From: Arcuatula senhousia
Taxonomy: Eukaryota; Mollusca; Bivalvia; Mytilida; Mytilidae
Length of the DNA: 64,000 nt
Assembly: GCA_963971305.1 (NCBI GenBank)
Contig: OZ020304.1
Location: forward strand, 4,526,001-4,590,000
Direction: 5' to 3'
This document shows, piece after piece, positions 10,864-21,833 of the stretch. Each line of letters starts with the position of its first letter. The first letter of the stretch is position 1. Both the position numbers and the translations under genes were made by a program. The notes beneath the pieces were generated by a model. That model was not told the DNA's origin and ran no database searches. It saw nothing but the letters and a program-made list of their open reading frames with translations.

Positions 10864-11490
10864 AACTACTTATCACAGCCACTTGATATTTGGTATACAG
10901 CATCATGGTGGGGTCTCATTACGTGGGATTCTATTTAAGGTCTTTCGCCCACCTACTTACTGATCATTTAAGTTGTCATGCCAATCAGTTCACTCAAAAA
11001 GCTACATGTTTTACATGTTTCAGGTCTGTAGCTCACCTACATTTGTACTTTCTGTTAAACAAAATCCGGTCATTTTTGTCTTTGACAATTCTCCCCAAAA
11101 GCTACATATTATTGACATTGTCCCAATTTCATCGATTTTTGCTGATTTTTGCCTATTTTTTTATCTGAAAGAATGTATGCACACATAAACCACAACTCCA
11201 TGCTTGCAAAAAATGTGTAAAATGATGAAATCTATCATTTCTAAAAAAAATGAAGGCTTTCACGCACCAAATGATTCTAATGTGATGCCATAATTACGTC
11301 ACAATTAATGAAATTTGCCTAATATGATGTGTTTTCTTTGTATATATACACATAAGTTGATAATACTTATAATTAAATATCATTTGAACCAACAACATTT
11401 TCTTTAGCCATTTATGGACCCTAATGCCCCTCATCTTTTTATCCGTAACGTCATTTTTAACGTAATGTACCACTTCAACAAGAATATGTA
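10864..11490 (+). repeat. foldback unit 0, right portion of interior (block X)
   Basis: Resumes unit 0 after the insertion. The block is non-coding and is shared with 15085-15601 (plus 16965-17100) and, reversed, with 21460-21833 and 22972-23215. The run TTTGTATATATACACATAAG at about 11337 is the empty site for the element inserted at 15602-16964, and the run near 11155-11175 is the empty site for the one at 21834-22971. The overlapping ORFs are not conserved between copies. Confidence 0.75.
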
Positions 11491-12470
11491 CCAATTGGGC
11501 ATCCGAATGCCAAAAATTCGAAGGACAGAGACACAATTAGTAACAACCAACGAGAACAGGATTGAAAATAGACAACATAAAACACAAAATTACATAAGTA
11601 ACTGAAAAGCAATCAAAAACGAGGACTTAGGGAGTTTGCACACCTGCCGCGTAGCCAACATGACGTTCTGCCAGGGAAATCGTTGTAAGTCCTGCAAGCT
11701 CTGTAGTAACGAATGGAATGGATTGTGATACGCAGACTCCATAATGTGGAGCGAACGGAATGTTGAATTGCTTTACAAGAAAGGAAAGTTGACAATTGAA
11801 ACGTTGAAGTCATCACGCCTGTTATAAAGCTTTGTTGAAAGTTTTCCTTGAGATGTAGATCTCAATATGAAGCAGACTTCATACAATACGTTGTGTTTTT
11901 TTTTTATCTCAAGTTCACGAGGATACATGTACTTAGTATATAAGATAATTAAAGTCACCAAATCGAAAGGATATCATCAATATAACAGAAAGTGAAGAGG
12001 GCCTGACAATTAAAAGAGAATTGTCTAGAAAGAGCTAGTCTACGATTTTTTGTCTAGAAGTGATTTTAAGAAGTCTGCTTTATATGAATGAAGCAACAAA
12101 TCAGCAAAAAAGGTGCACAATTATTGCACATTGAAGTCCCTATTGTTTGCTGAAAAACATATTTACCAAACTATAGATATGTTGTCTATAAGAAGTTGAG
12201 CGTGTCGGTTATTTATTTTACTATAAATGTGTTCTTTTTCTTAGACTCACTGATGACAGAGTAAGTGTTAGTATAATCGACTAACAGAAATTTATACTGG
12301 CGGTTTTCATTTCTTTTAAAAGCTGCGTTTAATTAGCTGTGCTAATGGTGATTTGAGTTGTTTTTGTGGAGTAGAAGTGGAAAAAAATCGAAAGTTTTGA
12401 TACTTGTGCAACTGATTAGAGTAGTCGATTATTCTTTCTTTGCTATCAATGAACAAACGTACAGATAGAA
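11490..12470 (-). pseudogene. Penelope-like reverse transcriptase remnant, unit 0
   Basis: Read on the minus strand, the sequence matches the C-terminal half of the reverse transcriptase intact at 56717-57388: recognisable fragments of an ELEIK, an LSTKLYN.RDDFN.SIVNFPF and an RACRTYNDF segment. Stops and frameshifts are frequent. It is followed on the opposite strand by a short copy of the same element's 3' region (about 12470-12640), giving a back-to-back arrangement that is repeated in units 1 and 2. Confidence 0.7.
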
Positions 12471-12701
12471 GACGAAACGGATTCTAGCAAGTCTGCTGCT
12501 GAATTGACAGCTGGCTACGCGGCGGATGTGTTAGCGAGCAGAAACTGCTTTCTCTTCCGAAGCACCTGATCATGAGTTCACTATCTGCCCTGCTGACTTT
12601 TGACTTTCGGGTGCCCCATTGGTACCTCTGCTTCTTTTAATAAACCAAGCCAAGACCATCGCGCCCTTCAATTTCTTGTTCTTTTTCTTAAACATTTGAG
12701 A

Positions 12702-13249
12702 GAAGCAGAATGTCAAAAGTCCGAAACGGCAGAGACAAAACCAGTAAACACGAACAAGAATGGGACAAAAACAGACAACATGTAAAACATGGAAACACAA
12801 AATAACTGAATATCAATCAACAACGCGAACTCCAGTCGAAACAAGAGTGAACTCAATAGCTCCGGAAGAGTAAGCAGTTCCGTCGCGTTGCCAATAGTCC
12901 ATTCAGCGTGTCAAATCCGGTAAAGGAAGACAAAACAACACCCTATGACAAACCAACATCTGCACTCATCTGAGAGATCGAGATCCCATATTTGTCTATA
13001 CGTGCATGATGTCTGCCATAAAATTTCTTGAGTGAAGACAGCAACCGAGCAACATAACCCTGTGTGAACAATTTCTGCGTCAGACCTGTCGCTCTGCTAA
13101 GGAAATCGATCTAAGTCCCGCACGCTCTGGAGTAACGAATCAATTGAGATACGTAAACTCCATAAGCTGGAGCGGACGGAATGTTGCTACTCAAGAAGGG
13201 AAAGTTGACGATTGGAAAGTTGAAGTCATCACGTTTGTCATAGAGCCTT
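12702..13249 (-). pseudogene. second, 5'-truncated Penelope-like copy inserted in unit 0
   Basis: Minus-strand sequence very close to 57100-57660: it encodes the fragments YGRHHA.IDKYG-like, LTQKL and YGVYVSQLIRYSRAC. It splits ACATTTGAG from ATTGATCTTTG, which are contiguous at 18495-18510, so it is a separate later insertion absent from unit 1. It lacks the upstream two thirds of the reverse transcriptase, as expected of target-primed insertion. Confidence 0.75.
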
Positions 13250-13835
13250 GATTGATCTTTGAAAAGTTCAATGATTTCGTTATTACCTTTATTTAACGAG
13301 TTTTAATGAATACAAAAAAACTAAGATGCGATAAAATACATTTACTCTGTCCAATTAAAATACATTTACTCTGTTCATGTTACACCTATTTTACATGTAG
13401 CTCGGAAACCATTGAAAAACCTCTCGGGTGCATTTCTATCCCGGGCACGTCCCGGGTGAATTTAAGTGTCAACGGGCTTTTTTGTTACTGAAGTAAAACG
13501 AGTAAACTAAGACGACTTATTGCTTTAAAACACAAAACATTACTTTGAATTAAAACAGTTGTTGCTTTTTATAGCACAACACGTGTTAAATTAATACGCT
13601 CTTAACTGTTATTATTGTATCTGGCAGTAATTTAAGACAAAATAAAAATTATTAAGAATAAAACGACTTAAGTTAATGCAACAAATATCTTCATAATACA
13701 ATAAATCCCACTAAATAACGCGATTTATTTTCTTATAAGGAGATAAAGTTGTTTTATTTTAGAGAAATAGTGCGTTATAACGGGTTTTATTAAGACAATA
13801 CGAGTCCACTATACGCTTCCGTAATTTTAAGAGGT
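13250..13835 (-). repeat. foldback unit 0, right arm
   Basis: Reverse complement of 14100-14690 and of 2560-3060, including the landmark CCCGGGCACGTCCCGGG (about 13440) and the arm end AGTCCACTATACGCTTCCGTA (split here as AGTCCACTATACGCTTCC plus GTA). Together with the next arm it makes a palindrome centred near 13968. Confidence 0.8.
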
Positions 13836-13837
13836 TA

Positions 13838-14098
13838 TCTAGATATTTAACTAGATAACTACTTATTATCTAGATATTTAACTAGATATTTATCTAGATA
13901 AATATCTAGATAACTACTTATTATCTAGACAATTATCTAGATATTTATCTAGATAAATTATCTAGATAAATATCTAGATAACTACTTATTATCTAGATAA
14001 TTATCTAGATAATTTATCTAGATAAATATCTAGATAATTATCTAGATAAATATCTAGATAATTATCTAGATAATAAGTAGTTATCTAGATATTTATCT
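13838..14098. repeat. TCTAGATA array at the dimer junction
   Basis: Densely palindromic units (TATCTAGATA, ATTATCTAGATAAT) between two inverted arms. Unlike the outer ends it has no TATGGTGGCATATTTC terminus, so the two units of the dimer are fused through arm-internal sequence. Confidence 0.85.
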
Positions 14099-15601
14099 TA
14101 CGGAAGCGTATAGTGGACTCGTATTGTCTTAATAAAACCCGTTATAACGCACTATTTCTCTTAATTAAAACAAATTTATCTCCTTATAAGACAATTAATC
14201 GCGTTACTTGGTGTGATATATTATATTATAAAGATATTTTTTGCATTAACTTAAGTCGTTTTATTCTTAATAATTTTTATTTTGTCTTGAATTACTGCAA
14301 GATACAATAGTAAGAGTTAAGAGCGTATTAATTTAACACGTGTTGTGCTATAAAAGGCAACAACTTTTTTTAGTTTAAAGTAATGTTTTGTGTTTTAAAG
14401 CAATTAGTCGTCTTAGTTTACTCGTGTTATTTCAGTAACAACAAAAAACTTAGTGACACTTAAATGCAGCCGAGACATGCCCGGGAAGGAAAATGCAGCC
14501 GAGAGGTTTTTAAATGGTTTCCGAGCTACATGTAAAATAGGTGTAACATGAACAGAGTAAATGTATTTTAATTGGACAGAGTAAATGTATTTTATCGCGT
14601 CTTGGTTTTTGTATTCATTAAAACTCATTAAATAAAGGTAATAATAAAATCATTGAACTTTTCGAAGATCAATCTAAAATGTTCAAAAAGAAAGAAAAGG
14701 AAGAAATACCATAGAAATTGAAGGTTGCAATGTTCTTGACTTGGTACAAGCATACATTTCAGTATTGATTTGGTTAGTGTCTTTTCTTTAGGGTGGGACC
14801 ATACCAAATGACATAGATCCATATTTTAATGAAAATTGGCAGACATATAGTTCTTATTGATATACATCCATATATGAAATAAAAATGGGGTTCACATGCC
14901 TCGTTTTTTAATTAAATGCATTTTTGAAAACGCAATTTTCAACAAATTAACAAAGGCGTTAAGGAAAAACGCAGCTTTAATACGATTTATTGGCCAGATT
15001 TCACGGAGTTAAGAATCTGGATTATAAAATGGTGAATGTCGGCCGGCTGTCGGGCGGGGAAGAAATTTGCGGAACATTTTCTCAGCAACTACTTATCACA
15101 GCCACTTGGTGGGGTCTCATTACGTGGGATTCTATTTCAGGTCTTTCGCTCACCTACTTCCTGATCATTTAAGTTGTCATGCCAATCAGTTCACTCAAAA
15201 AGCTACATGTTTCAGGTCTGTCGCTCACCTTTTTTCTGTTAAACGAAATCCGGTCATTTTTTACTTTGCCAGTTCACTCCAAAAGCTACATATTATGGAA
15301 ATTGTCCTAATTTCATCGATTTTTGCTGATTTTTGCACATTTTTTGTCTGGAAGAATGAATGCACACATAAACAACAACTCCATACTTGCAAAAAAATGC
15401 GTAAAATGATGAAATCTATCATTTCTAAAAAAATGAAGGTTTTCATGCACCAAATGATTCTAAAAAAGGGAAATATGTACTGAAAGCATCCAAAGTTGCA
15501 GATTTTCTCCATTTGACAAATATTACCGTCTAATGTGATGCCATAATTACGCCACAATTAATGAAATTTACCTTATTTGATGTGTTTTCTTTGTATATAT
15601 A

Positions 15602-16964
15602 TGTTACAGTAAATTCGTGTAATCAGTAAATACGTGAATTTCCTTAAACTGTCAGTAAATTCATGAATTTACTGGGTGATTTAGTAAATACATGTATTTC
15701 CTGAGTTGACCAGTAAATACGCGTATTTACTGATTTTTCTTGCACATTTTACACGCATTTACTGGACAAGGTTGGTGACCCCAAATGTAGTATCTAACTT
15801 CAATTTTAGGTTTAAAACATCAAACTATGACAATGCTTAACATTTATTAAGGCTTATGAGATTTTACGAGCCTTTTGGTAATAAAACTTAATAAACTGGG
15901 ACATGTGCCCAACGCGGTAGAAATTGGGTGGCCCTGAAGTAATAATTTCCTGGGTCTTCAGGGTATAATGGGGAAAACCTTATCCAAAACCATAGTACAG
16001 CATATTGTTAGGAAATATTTTACGTTTCTCGCACGTTGAAGAACCCTACTGCAGGTCACGATATGAGTAGGTCTCACGGGATCCAATGCAGGAGGCATGA
16101 TTACATCCCTTCATCCCGGATTGGACTTGTCAATGTGTTACAAATATCCTCCATCTCATCATCATTCATGTTTATTTTGTCATCCCTTACATGTTCATCT
16201 CCCTGATAGTCAAACTCGTGCTGCTAGTTTCTGTCTGTTTTGTTTATGAATGAAATATTGTCTAACAAAATGAAACAAACAACAATTTACTTTTTTCAAA
16301 GTCAGGTTGAAGTAGAAACAAAATGGATATTATTCATAAGTAAGTGAGTTAGTTGGTGTTTTATATCCTTGCAACACTATATATGTTATTTAAAGGCGAT
16401 GAACATGAAAAAAAAAAGATAATATAACCATGAAATGATGATGGAAAGTATGTGGGAAACATAGGAACAATAAATTATAAGAGCGGTACAGGGGAAAGGG
16501 CGGAAAATTTAACCTAAGTGGTGCACTACTTGGCACGCAGTCCACTAAGCCAGTAAGGCATCTTTAACGTGCATGAAACTGACAACCGCCGCCCTATTCA
16601 GCCACCTAGGGTACACACTTGATAAATTAATCGGAACTATTAACAACAAAGAATTTAAAATGTTGAAAAATGTACAATTCACCAAAATGTCACATTTGTG
16701 AAGAATAGTAAAATGCTAATAACATTGTTTTTGTATTAACTTTATAACAAATTTGACACGGAAAATAATATTCTACAAAGTTTTATCTTCCAAAGTAAGC
16801 ATCAGTAAAAACGTGTAAAATCTCTTCTAAATTTCAGGAAATTCATGTATTTACTGACCATTTTTAGAAAATACACGTATTTACTGGGTGCCTTAGTAAA
16901 TTCACGTATTTACTAAATTTCAGTAAATACGCGTATTTACTGATTACACATATTTACTGTAACA
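15602..16964. mobile_element. 1.36 kb TIR element with palindromic subrepeats, TSD TATA
   Basis: Begins TGTTACAGTAAAT and ends ATTTACTGTAACA, 13 exact inverted bases, followed inward by about 120 bases on each side made of reiterated palindromes of the type AGTAAATACGTGTATTTACT. The empty site TTTGTATATATACACATAAG is present at about 11337 in unit 0; comparison gives a 4-bp duplication (TATA, though the AT run makes the exact length uncertain). The middle holds two stretches of the dispersed family also seen at 5319 (about 15905-16235 and, reversed, 16345-16620). No transposase. Confidence 0.8.
16345..16620 (-). repeat. dispersed SINE-like repeat, reverse copy
   Basis: Minus-strand relative of 5319-5815: shares the AACACCAACTCACTTACTT-type tail, the GCGATGAACATG phrase and the end CCTATTCAGCCACCTAGGGT. 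It is nested in the TIR element 15602-16964. Confidence 0.6.
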
Positions 16965-17099
16965 TATACACATAAGTTGACAATACTTATAATTATCATA
17001 ATATTTGAACCAACAACATTTTCTTTGGCCATTTATGGATCCTAATGCCCCTCATCTTTTTATCCGTAACGTCGTTTTTAACGTAATGTCCCACTTTAA

Positions 17100-18290
17100 A
17101 AAAGAAGCGGTACCAATGGGCCATCTGAATGCCAAAAATTCGAAGAGCAGAGACAAAACCGGTAACAACCAACGAGAACAGGATGGAAAACAGAAAACAG
17201 AAAACAAAAAAATACATAAGCAACTGAAAAGCAATCAACAACGAGGACGCTCCGGAAGAGTAAGGGGTTCATGATTGCTTACCTGCTGCAAAGCCAACTG
17301 TCAATTTAATGTGCCAAAGCCGGTAAAGGAAGGCGGCACAATAAAACTTATGACAAACCAACATCTGCACTCATCTGAGAGATTGAAATCCCATATTTGT
17401 CTATAAGCGAATGATGTCTTCGATAAAATAGCTAGAGTGAAGAAAGCATCCGAGGAGCATTATAACCCCGTTTTTGTGTTAGACGTGACGTTCTGCCAGG
17501 GAAATCGTTGTAAGTCCTGCAAGCTCTACATAGTAACGAATGAATTGTGATACGCGTACTCCATAATGTGGAGCGAACGGAATGTTGAATTGGTTTACAA
17601 GAAAGGAAAGTTGACAATTGAAAAGTTGAAGTCATCACGCTTGTTATAAAGCTTTGTTGAAAGTTTTCCTTAAGATTCTATTTCGAGATGTAGATCTCAA
17701 TATGAAGCAGACTTCATAGAATACGTTGTGTTTTTTTTTTATCTCAAGTTCACGAGGATACATGTACTTAGTATATAAGATGATTACAGTCACCAAATCG
17801 AAAGGATATCATCAATATAACAGAAAGTGAAATTAAAAGAGAGAGCTGGTCTACGATCTGTTTTGTCTAGAAGTGATGTTAAGAAGTCTGCTTTATATGA
17901 ATGAAGCAACAAATCAGCAAAAAAGGAGCACAATAATTGCACATTGAAGTCCCTGTTGTTTGCTGAAAAACACGTCTACCAAACTTATATTTGTTGTCTG
18001 TAAGAAAGTTGAGGGTGTCCGTTATTTATTCTTCTGTAAATGTGTTCATTTTCTTCTAGACTCACTGATGACAGAGTAAGCGTTAGTATAATCGACTACC
18101 AGAAATTTTCATTTCTTTTAAAAGCTGCGTTTTATCAGCTGTGCTAATCGTGATTTGAGTTGTTTATGTGGAATAGAAGTGGAAGAAATCGAAAGTTTTG
18201 ATGCTTGTGCAAGATGAAACTGATTTAGAGTAGTCGATTATACTTTCTTTTTTATCAATGAACAAACGTACAGATCAAAGACAAAACGGA
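17100..18290 (-). pseudogene. Penelope-like reverse transcriptase remnant, unit 1
   Basis: Same position and orientation in unit 1 as 11490-12470 in unit 0. Minus-strand fragments include CRACRTYNDFPGRT, PAYGV-like degenerate sequence, a KLYN.RDDFNFSIVNFPF-like run (about 17590-17660) and, further along, an IPHKQLKSRLA-like stretch (about 18120-18190). Many stops. A short plus-strand piece of the same element's 3' region follows (18290-18430). Confidence 0.7.
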
Positions 18291-18803
18291 TTCAGTCTGC
18301 TGAATTGACAGTTGGCTACGCGGCGGATGTGTTAGCGAGCAGAAACTGCTTTCTCTTCCGAAGCACCTGATCATGAGTTCAATCTCTGCCCTGCAGACTT
18401 TTGACTTTCGGGTGCCCCATTGGTACCTCTGCTTCTTTAAATAAACCAAGCCAAGACCATCGCGCCATTCAATTTCTTGTTCTTTTTTCTTAAACATTTG
18501 AGATTGATCTTTGAAAAGTTCAATGATTTTGTTATTACCTTTATTAAACGAGTTTTAAAGAATACAAAAAACAAGATGCGATAAAATACATTTAATCTGT
18601 TCAATTAAAATACATTTACTCTGTTCATGTTACACCTATTTTACATGTAGCTCGGAAACCATTTAAAAACCTCTCGGATGCATTTTCCTTCCCGGGCACG
18701 TCCCGGGTGCATTTTAGTGTCACTGGGCTTTTTTGTTACTGAAGTAAAACGAGTAAACTAAGACGACTTATTGCTTTAAAACACAAAACATTACTTTAAA
18801 CTA

Positions 18804-19014
18804 ACTGACTGATGGGTATTTATAGTCGTGACTAGGGGAAAGCCCCTCTGAATCGACTAATACCTATACAGGTATAGACTCGCTATGTGCTATGGGTCGT
18901 CCAGCCCATGACACACCACCGCCAGTGTTAGCTGCTCCAGAGTATCCTTTGTTATCGCTGGAGCAGGGCCCGTCTTTCACCACGGGAAGGTACTGGTCGG
19001 AATTCTGGAAGACT
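18804..19014. mobile_element. short structured retroposon, copy 1 (TSD CTTTAAACTA)
   Basis: A 211-bp element absent from other arms, flanked by the 10-bp direct repeat CTTTAAACTA (18794-18803, 19015-19024). It is rich in stems: GGTATT with AATACC, AGTCG with CGACT, AGGGG with CCCCT near the left end, then ATGGGTCGTCCAGCCCAT, and CTGCTCCAG with CTGGAGCAG near 18930-18965. No ORF, no poly-A and no pol III boxes that I can name. Its second copy at 23240 keeps the stems but has a different loop. Confidence 0.75.
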
Positions 19015-19295
19015 CTTTAAACTACAAAAGTTGTTGCCTTTTATAGCACAACACGTGTTAAATTAATACGCTCTTAACTCTTATTATTGTATCTTGCGGT
19101 AATTTAAGACAAAATAAAAATTATTAAGAATAAAACGCTTTAAGTTAATGCAACAAATATCTTTAGAATACAATATATCACACTAAATAACGCGATTTAT
19201 TGTCTTATAAGGAGATAAAGTTGTTTTATTTAAGAGAAATAGTGCGTTATAACGGGTTTTATTAAGACAATACGAGTCCACTATACGCTTCCGTA

Positions 19296-19651
19296 TTATC
19301 TAGATAAATATCTAGATAATAAGTAGTTATCTAGTTAAATATCTAGATAACCCCTTAAAATAGAGGTGAATAATAATATAATAATGGCAGTTACAAGCGC
19401 TAACATGCATTTTTTCACGTTATGATATTAAAATTAACTAGTTAAATATCTAGTTAAATAACTAGATAACTACTTACTTAACTAGTTAAATATCTAGTTA
19501 AATAACTAGATAACCACTTAATTATCTAGTTAAATATCTAGATAATTTATCTAGTTAAATAACTAGATATTTATCTAGTTAGATAACTAGATATCTACTT
19601 AATTAACTAGTTATGTATATGATTATGTGTTGGCAGAAATATGCCACCATA
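19296..19651. repeat. AT-rich array and terminus of the nested copy
   Basis: TCTAGTTA units, then GTTATGTATATGATTATGTG and the terminus GGCAGAAATATGCCACCATA ending at 19651. It includes the stretch GCAGTTACAAGCGCTAACATG that is also seen inverted at 2028-2055. ATTAAC follows, the right half of the nested copy's target duplication. Confidence 0.8.
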
Positions 19652-20309
19652 ATTAACTTAAGTCGTTTTATTCTTAATAATTTTTATTTTGTCTTAAATT
19701 ACTGCAAGATACAATAATAAGAGTTAAGAGCGTATTAATTTAACACGTGTTGTGCTATAAAAGGCAACAACTTTTTTAGTTTAAAGTAATGTTTTGAATT
19801 TTAAAGCAATAAGTCGTCTTAGTTTACTCGTTTTACTTCAGTAAAAAAAAGCCCAGTGACACTAAAATGCACCCGGGACGTGCCGGGGAAGGAAAATGCA
19901 CTCGATAGGTTTTAAATGGTTTCCGAACTACATGTAAAATAAGTGTAACATGAACAGAGTAAATGTATCTTAATTGGACAGAGTAAATGTATTTTATCGC
20001 ATCTTGGTTTTTTGTATTCATTAAAACTCGTTAATTAAAGGTAATAACAAAATCATTGAACGTTTCAAAGATCAATCTCAAATATTTAAGAAAAAAGAAC
20101 AAGAAATTGAAGGGCGCGATGGTCTTCGCTTGGTTTATTTAAAGAAGCAGCGGTACCAATGGGGCACCCGAAAGTCAAAAGTCAGCAGGGCAGAGAGTGA
20201 ACTCATGATCAGGTGCTTCGGAAGAGAAAGCAGTTTCTGCTCGCTAACACATCCACCGCGTAGCCAACTGTCAATTCAGCAGACTTGCTAGAATCCGTTT
20301 TGTTTTCTA

Positions 20310-21460
20310 TCTGTACGTTTGTTCATTGTTAACAAAGAAAGTATAATCGGCAACTCTAAATCGGTTGCACAAGCATCAAAACTTTCGATTTCTTCCACTT
20401 CTACTCCACATAAACAACTCAAATCACGATTAGCACAGCTGATTAAACGCAGCTTTGAAAAGAAATGAAAACCGCCAGTATAAATTTTTGGTAGTCGATT
20501 ATCTGTCATCAGTGAGTCTAAGAAAAAGAACACATTTATAGAAAAATAAATAACCGACATGCTCAACTTTCTTACAGACAACATATCTATAGTTTGGTAG
20601 ACGTGTTTTTCATCAAACAATAGGGACTTAAATGTGCAATAATTGTGCACCTTTTTTGCTGATTTGTTGCTTCATTCATATAAAGCAGACTTCTTAAAAT
20701 CACTTCTAGACAAAAAAAAAATCTCTTTCTAGACAATTCTCTTTTAATTTCACTTTCTGTTATTTTGATGATATCTTTTCTATGTGGTGACTGTAATCAT
20801 CTTATAAACTAAGTACGTGTATCCTCGGGAACTTGAGATAAAAAAAAAGCTACAACGTATTCTATGAAGTCTGTTTCATATTGAGATCTACATCTCGAAA
20901 TAGAATCTCAAGGAAAACTTTCAACAAAGCTTTATAACAGGCGTGATGACTTCAACTTTTCAATTGTGAACTTTCCTTTCTTGTAAATCAATTCAACATT
21001 CCGTTCGCTCCACATTAAGGAGTCTGCGTATCACAATTCATTCGTTACTACAGAGCTTGCAGGACTTACAACGATTTCCCTGGCAGAACGTCACGTCTAA
21101 CACAAAAACGGCTTGCACGGGGTTATAATGCTCTTCGGATGTTTTCTTCGCTCTAGCAATTTTATCGAAGACATCATTCGCTTATAGACAAATATGGGAT
21201 TTCAATCTCTCAAATGAGTGCAGATGTTGGTCTGTCATAGGTTTTACTGTGCCTTCCGTTATCGGATTAGGCACACTTAATTGAAAGTTGGCTACGCGGC
21301 AGGTGTGCAAACTCCCTGAGTCCTCGTTTTTGGTTGCTTTTCAGTTTCTTATGTAATTTTGTGTTTTATGTTGTCTGTTTTTCATCCTGTTCTCGTTGGT
21401 TGTAACTGGTTTTGTCTCTGCTCTTCGAATTTTTGGCATTCGGATGCCCAATTGGTACCT
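20310..21460 (+). pseudogene. Penelope-like reverse transcriptase remnant, unit 2
   Basis: Plus-strand fragments in order: an HK.LKSRLAQLIKRSFEK-like stretch (about 20410-20465), NFLTDNI-like sequence, a YPRELEIK segment (about 20818), SKLSTKLYNRRDDFNFSIVNFPF-like sequence (about 20905-20990), and a 3' region near 21340-21450. Frameshifts and stops break it everywhere. The minus-strand ORF at 20288-20650 is antisense and not a gene. Confidence 0.7.
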
Positions 21461-21833
21461 ATTCTTCTTTAAATGGGACATTACGTTAAAAACGACGTTA
21501 CGGATAAAAAGATGTGGGGCATTAGGATCCATAAATGGCCAAAGAAAATGTTGTTGGTTCAAATGATATTTACTTATAAGTATTATTAACTTATGTGTGT
21601 ATATACAAAGAAAACACATAATTGTGACGTTATTATGGCATCACATTAGACGGTCATATTTGTCAAATGGAGAAAATCTGCAACTTTGGATGCTTTCAGT
21701 ACATATTTTCCTTTTTTTTAGAATCATTTGGTGCATGAAAGCCTTCATTTTTTTAGAAATGATAGATTTCATCATTTTACGCATTTTTTTGCAAGTATGG
21801 AGTTGTGATTTATGTGTGCATACATTCTTTCAG

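Larger units (their letters stand above)
2232..19651. mobile_element. nested tandem-dimer copy of the foldback element, TSD ATTAAC
   Basis: This second copy starts with the 20-base terminus at 2232 and ends with its reverse complement at 19651. ATTAAC precedes it (2226-2231) and follows it (19652-19657). The uninterrupted site, a single ATTAAC followed by TTAAGTCG, is seen in other arms at about 2674 and 14248. The copy therefore inserted into the arm of an older copy of itself. It holds two units in the same direction (2232-13835 and 14099-19651) joined through an AT-rich array that has lost the outer terminus. Without the 7.4 kb and 1.36 kb insertions it would be about 8.6 kb. Confidence 0.78.
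14099..19651. mobile_element. foldback unit 1
   Basis: Order: left arm (14100-14800), segment with TTGGCCAGATTTC (about 14990), block X (15085-15601), insertion 15602-16964, rest of block X, Penelope-like remnant on the minus strand (17100-18290), short opposite-strand tail (18290-18430), right arm (18430-19295, holding the retroposon 18804-19014), AT array and terminus (19296-19651). Unit 2 is the reverse complement of this order, so the interior was already assembled before the units were copied. Confidence 0.78.

Noticed and set aside
15067..15483. A 138-residue ORF in block X
   Set aside because: The frame is not kept in the other two copies of the block, and no known domain is seen.
20288..20650. 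A 120-residue minus-strand ORF
   Set aside because: It is antisense to a decayed reverse transcriptase on the plus strand, and the equivalent frame is broken in units 0 and 1.
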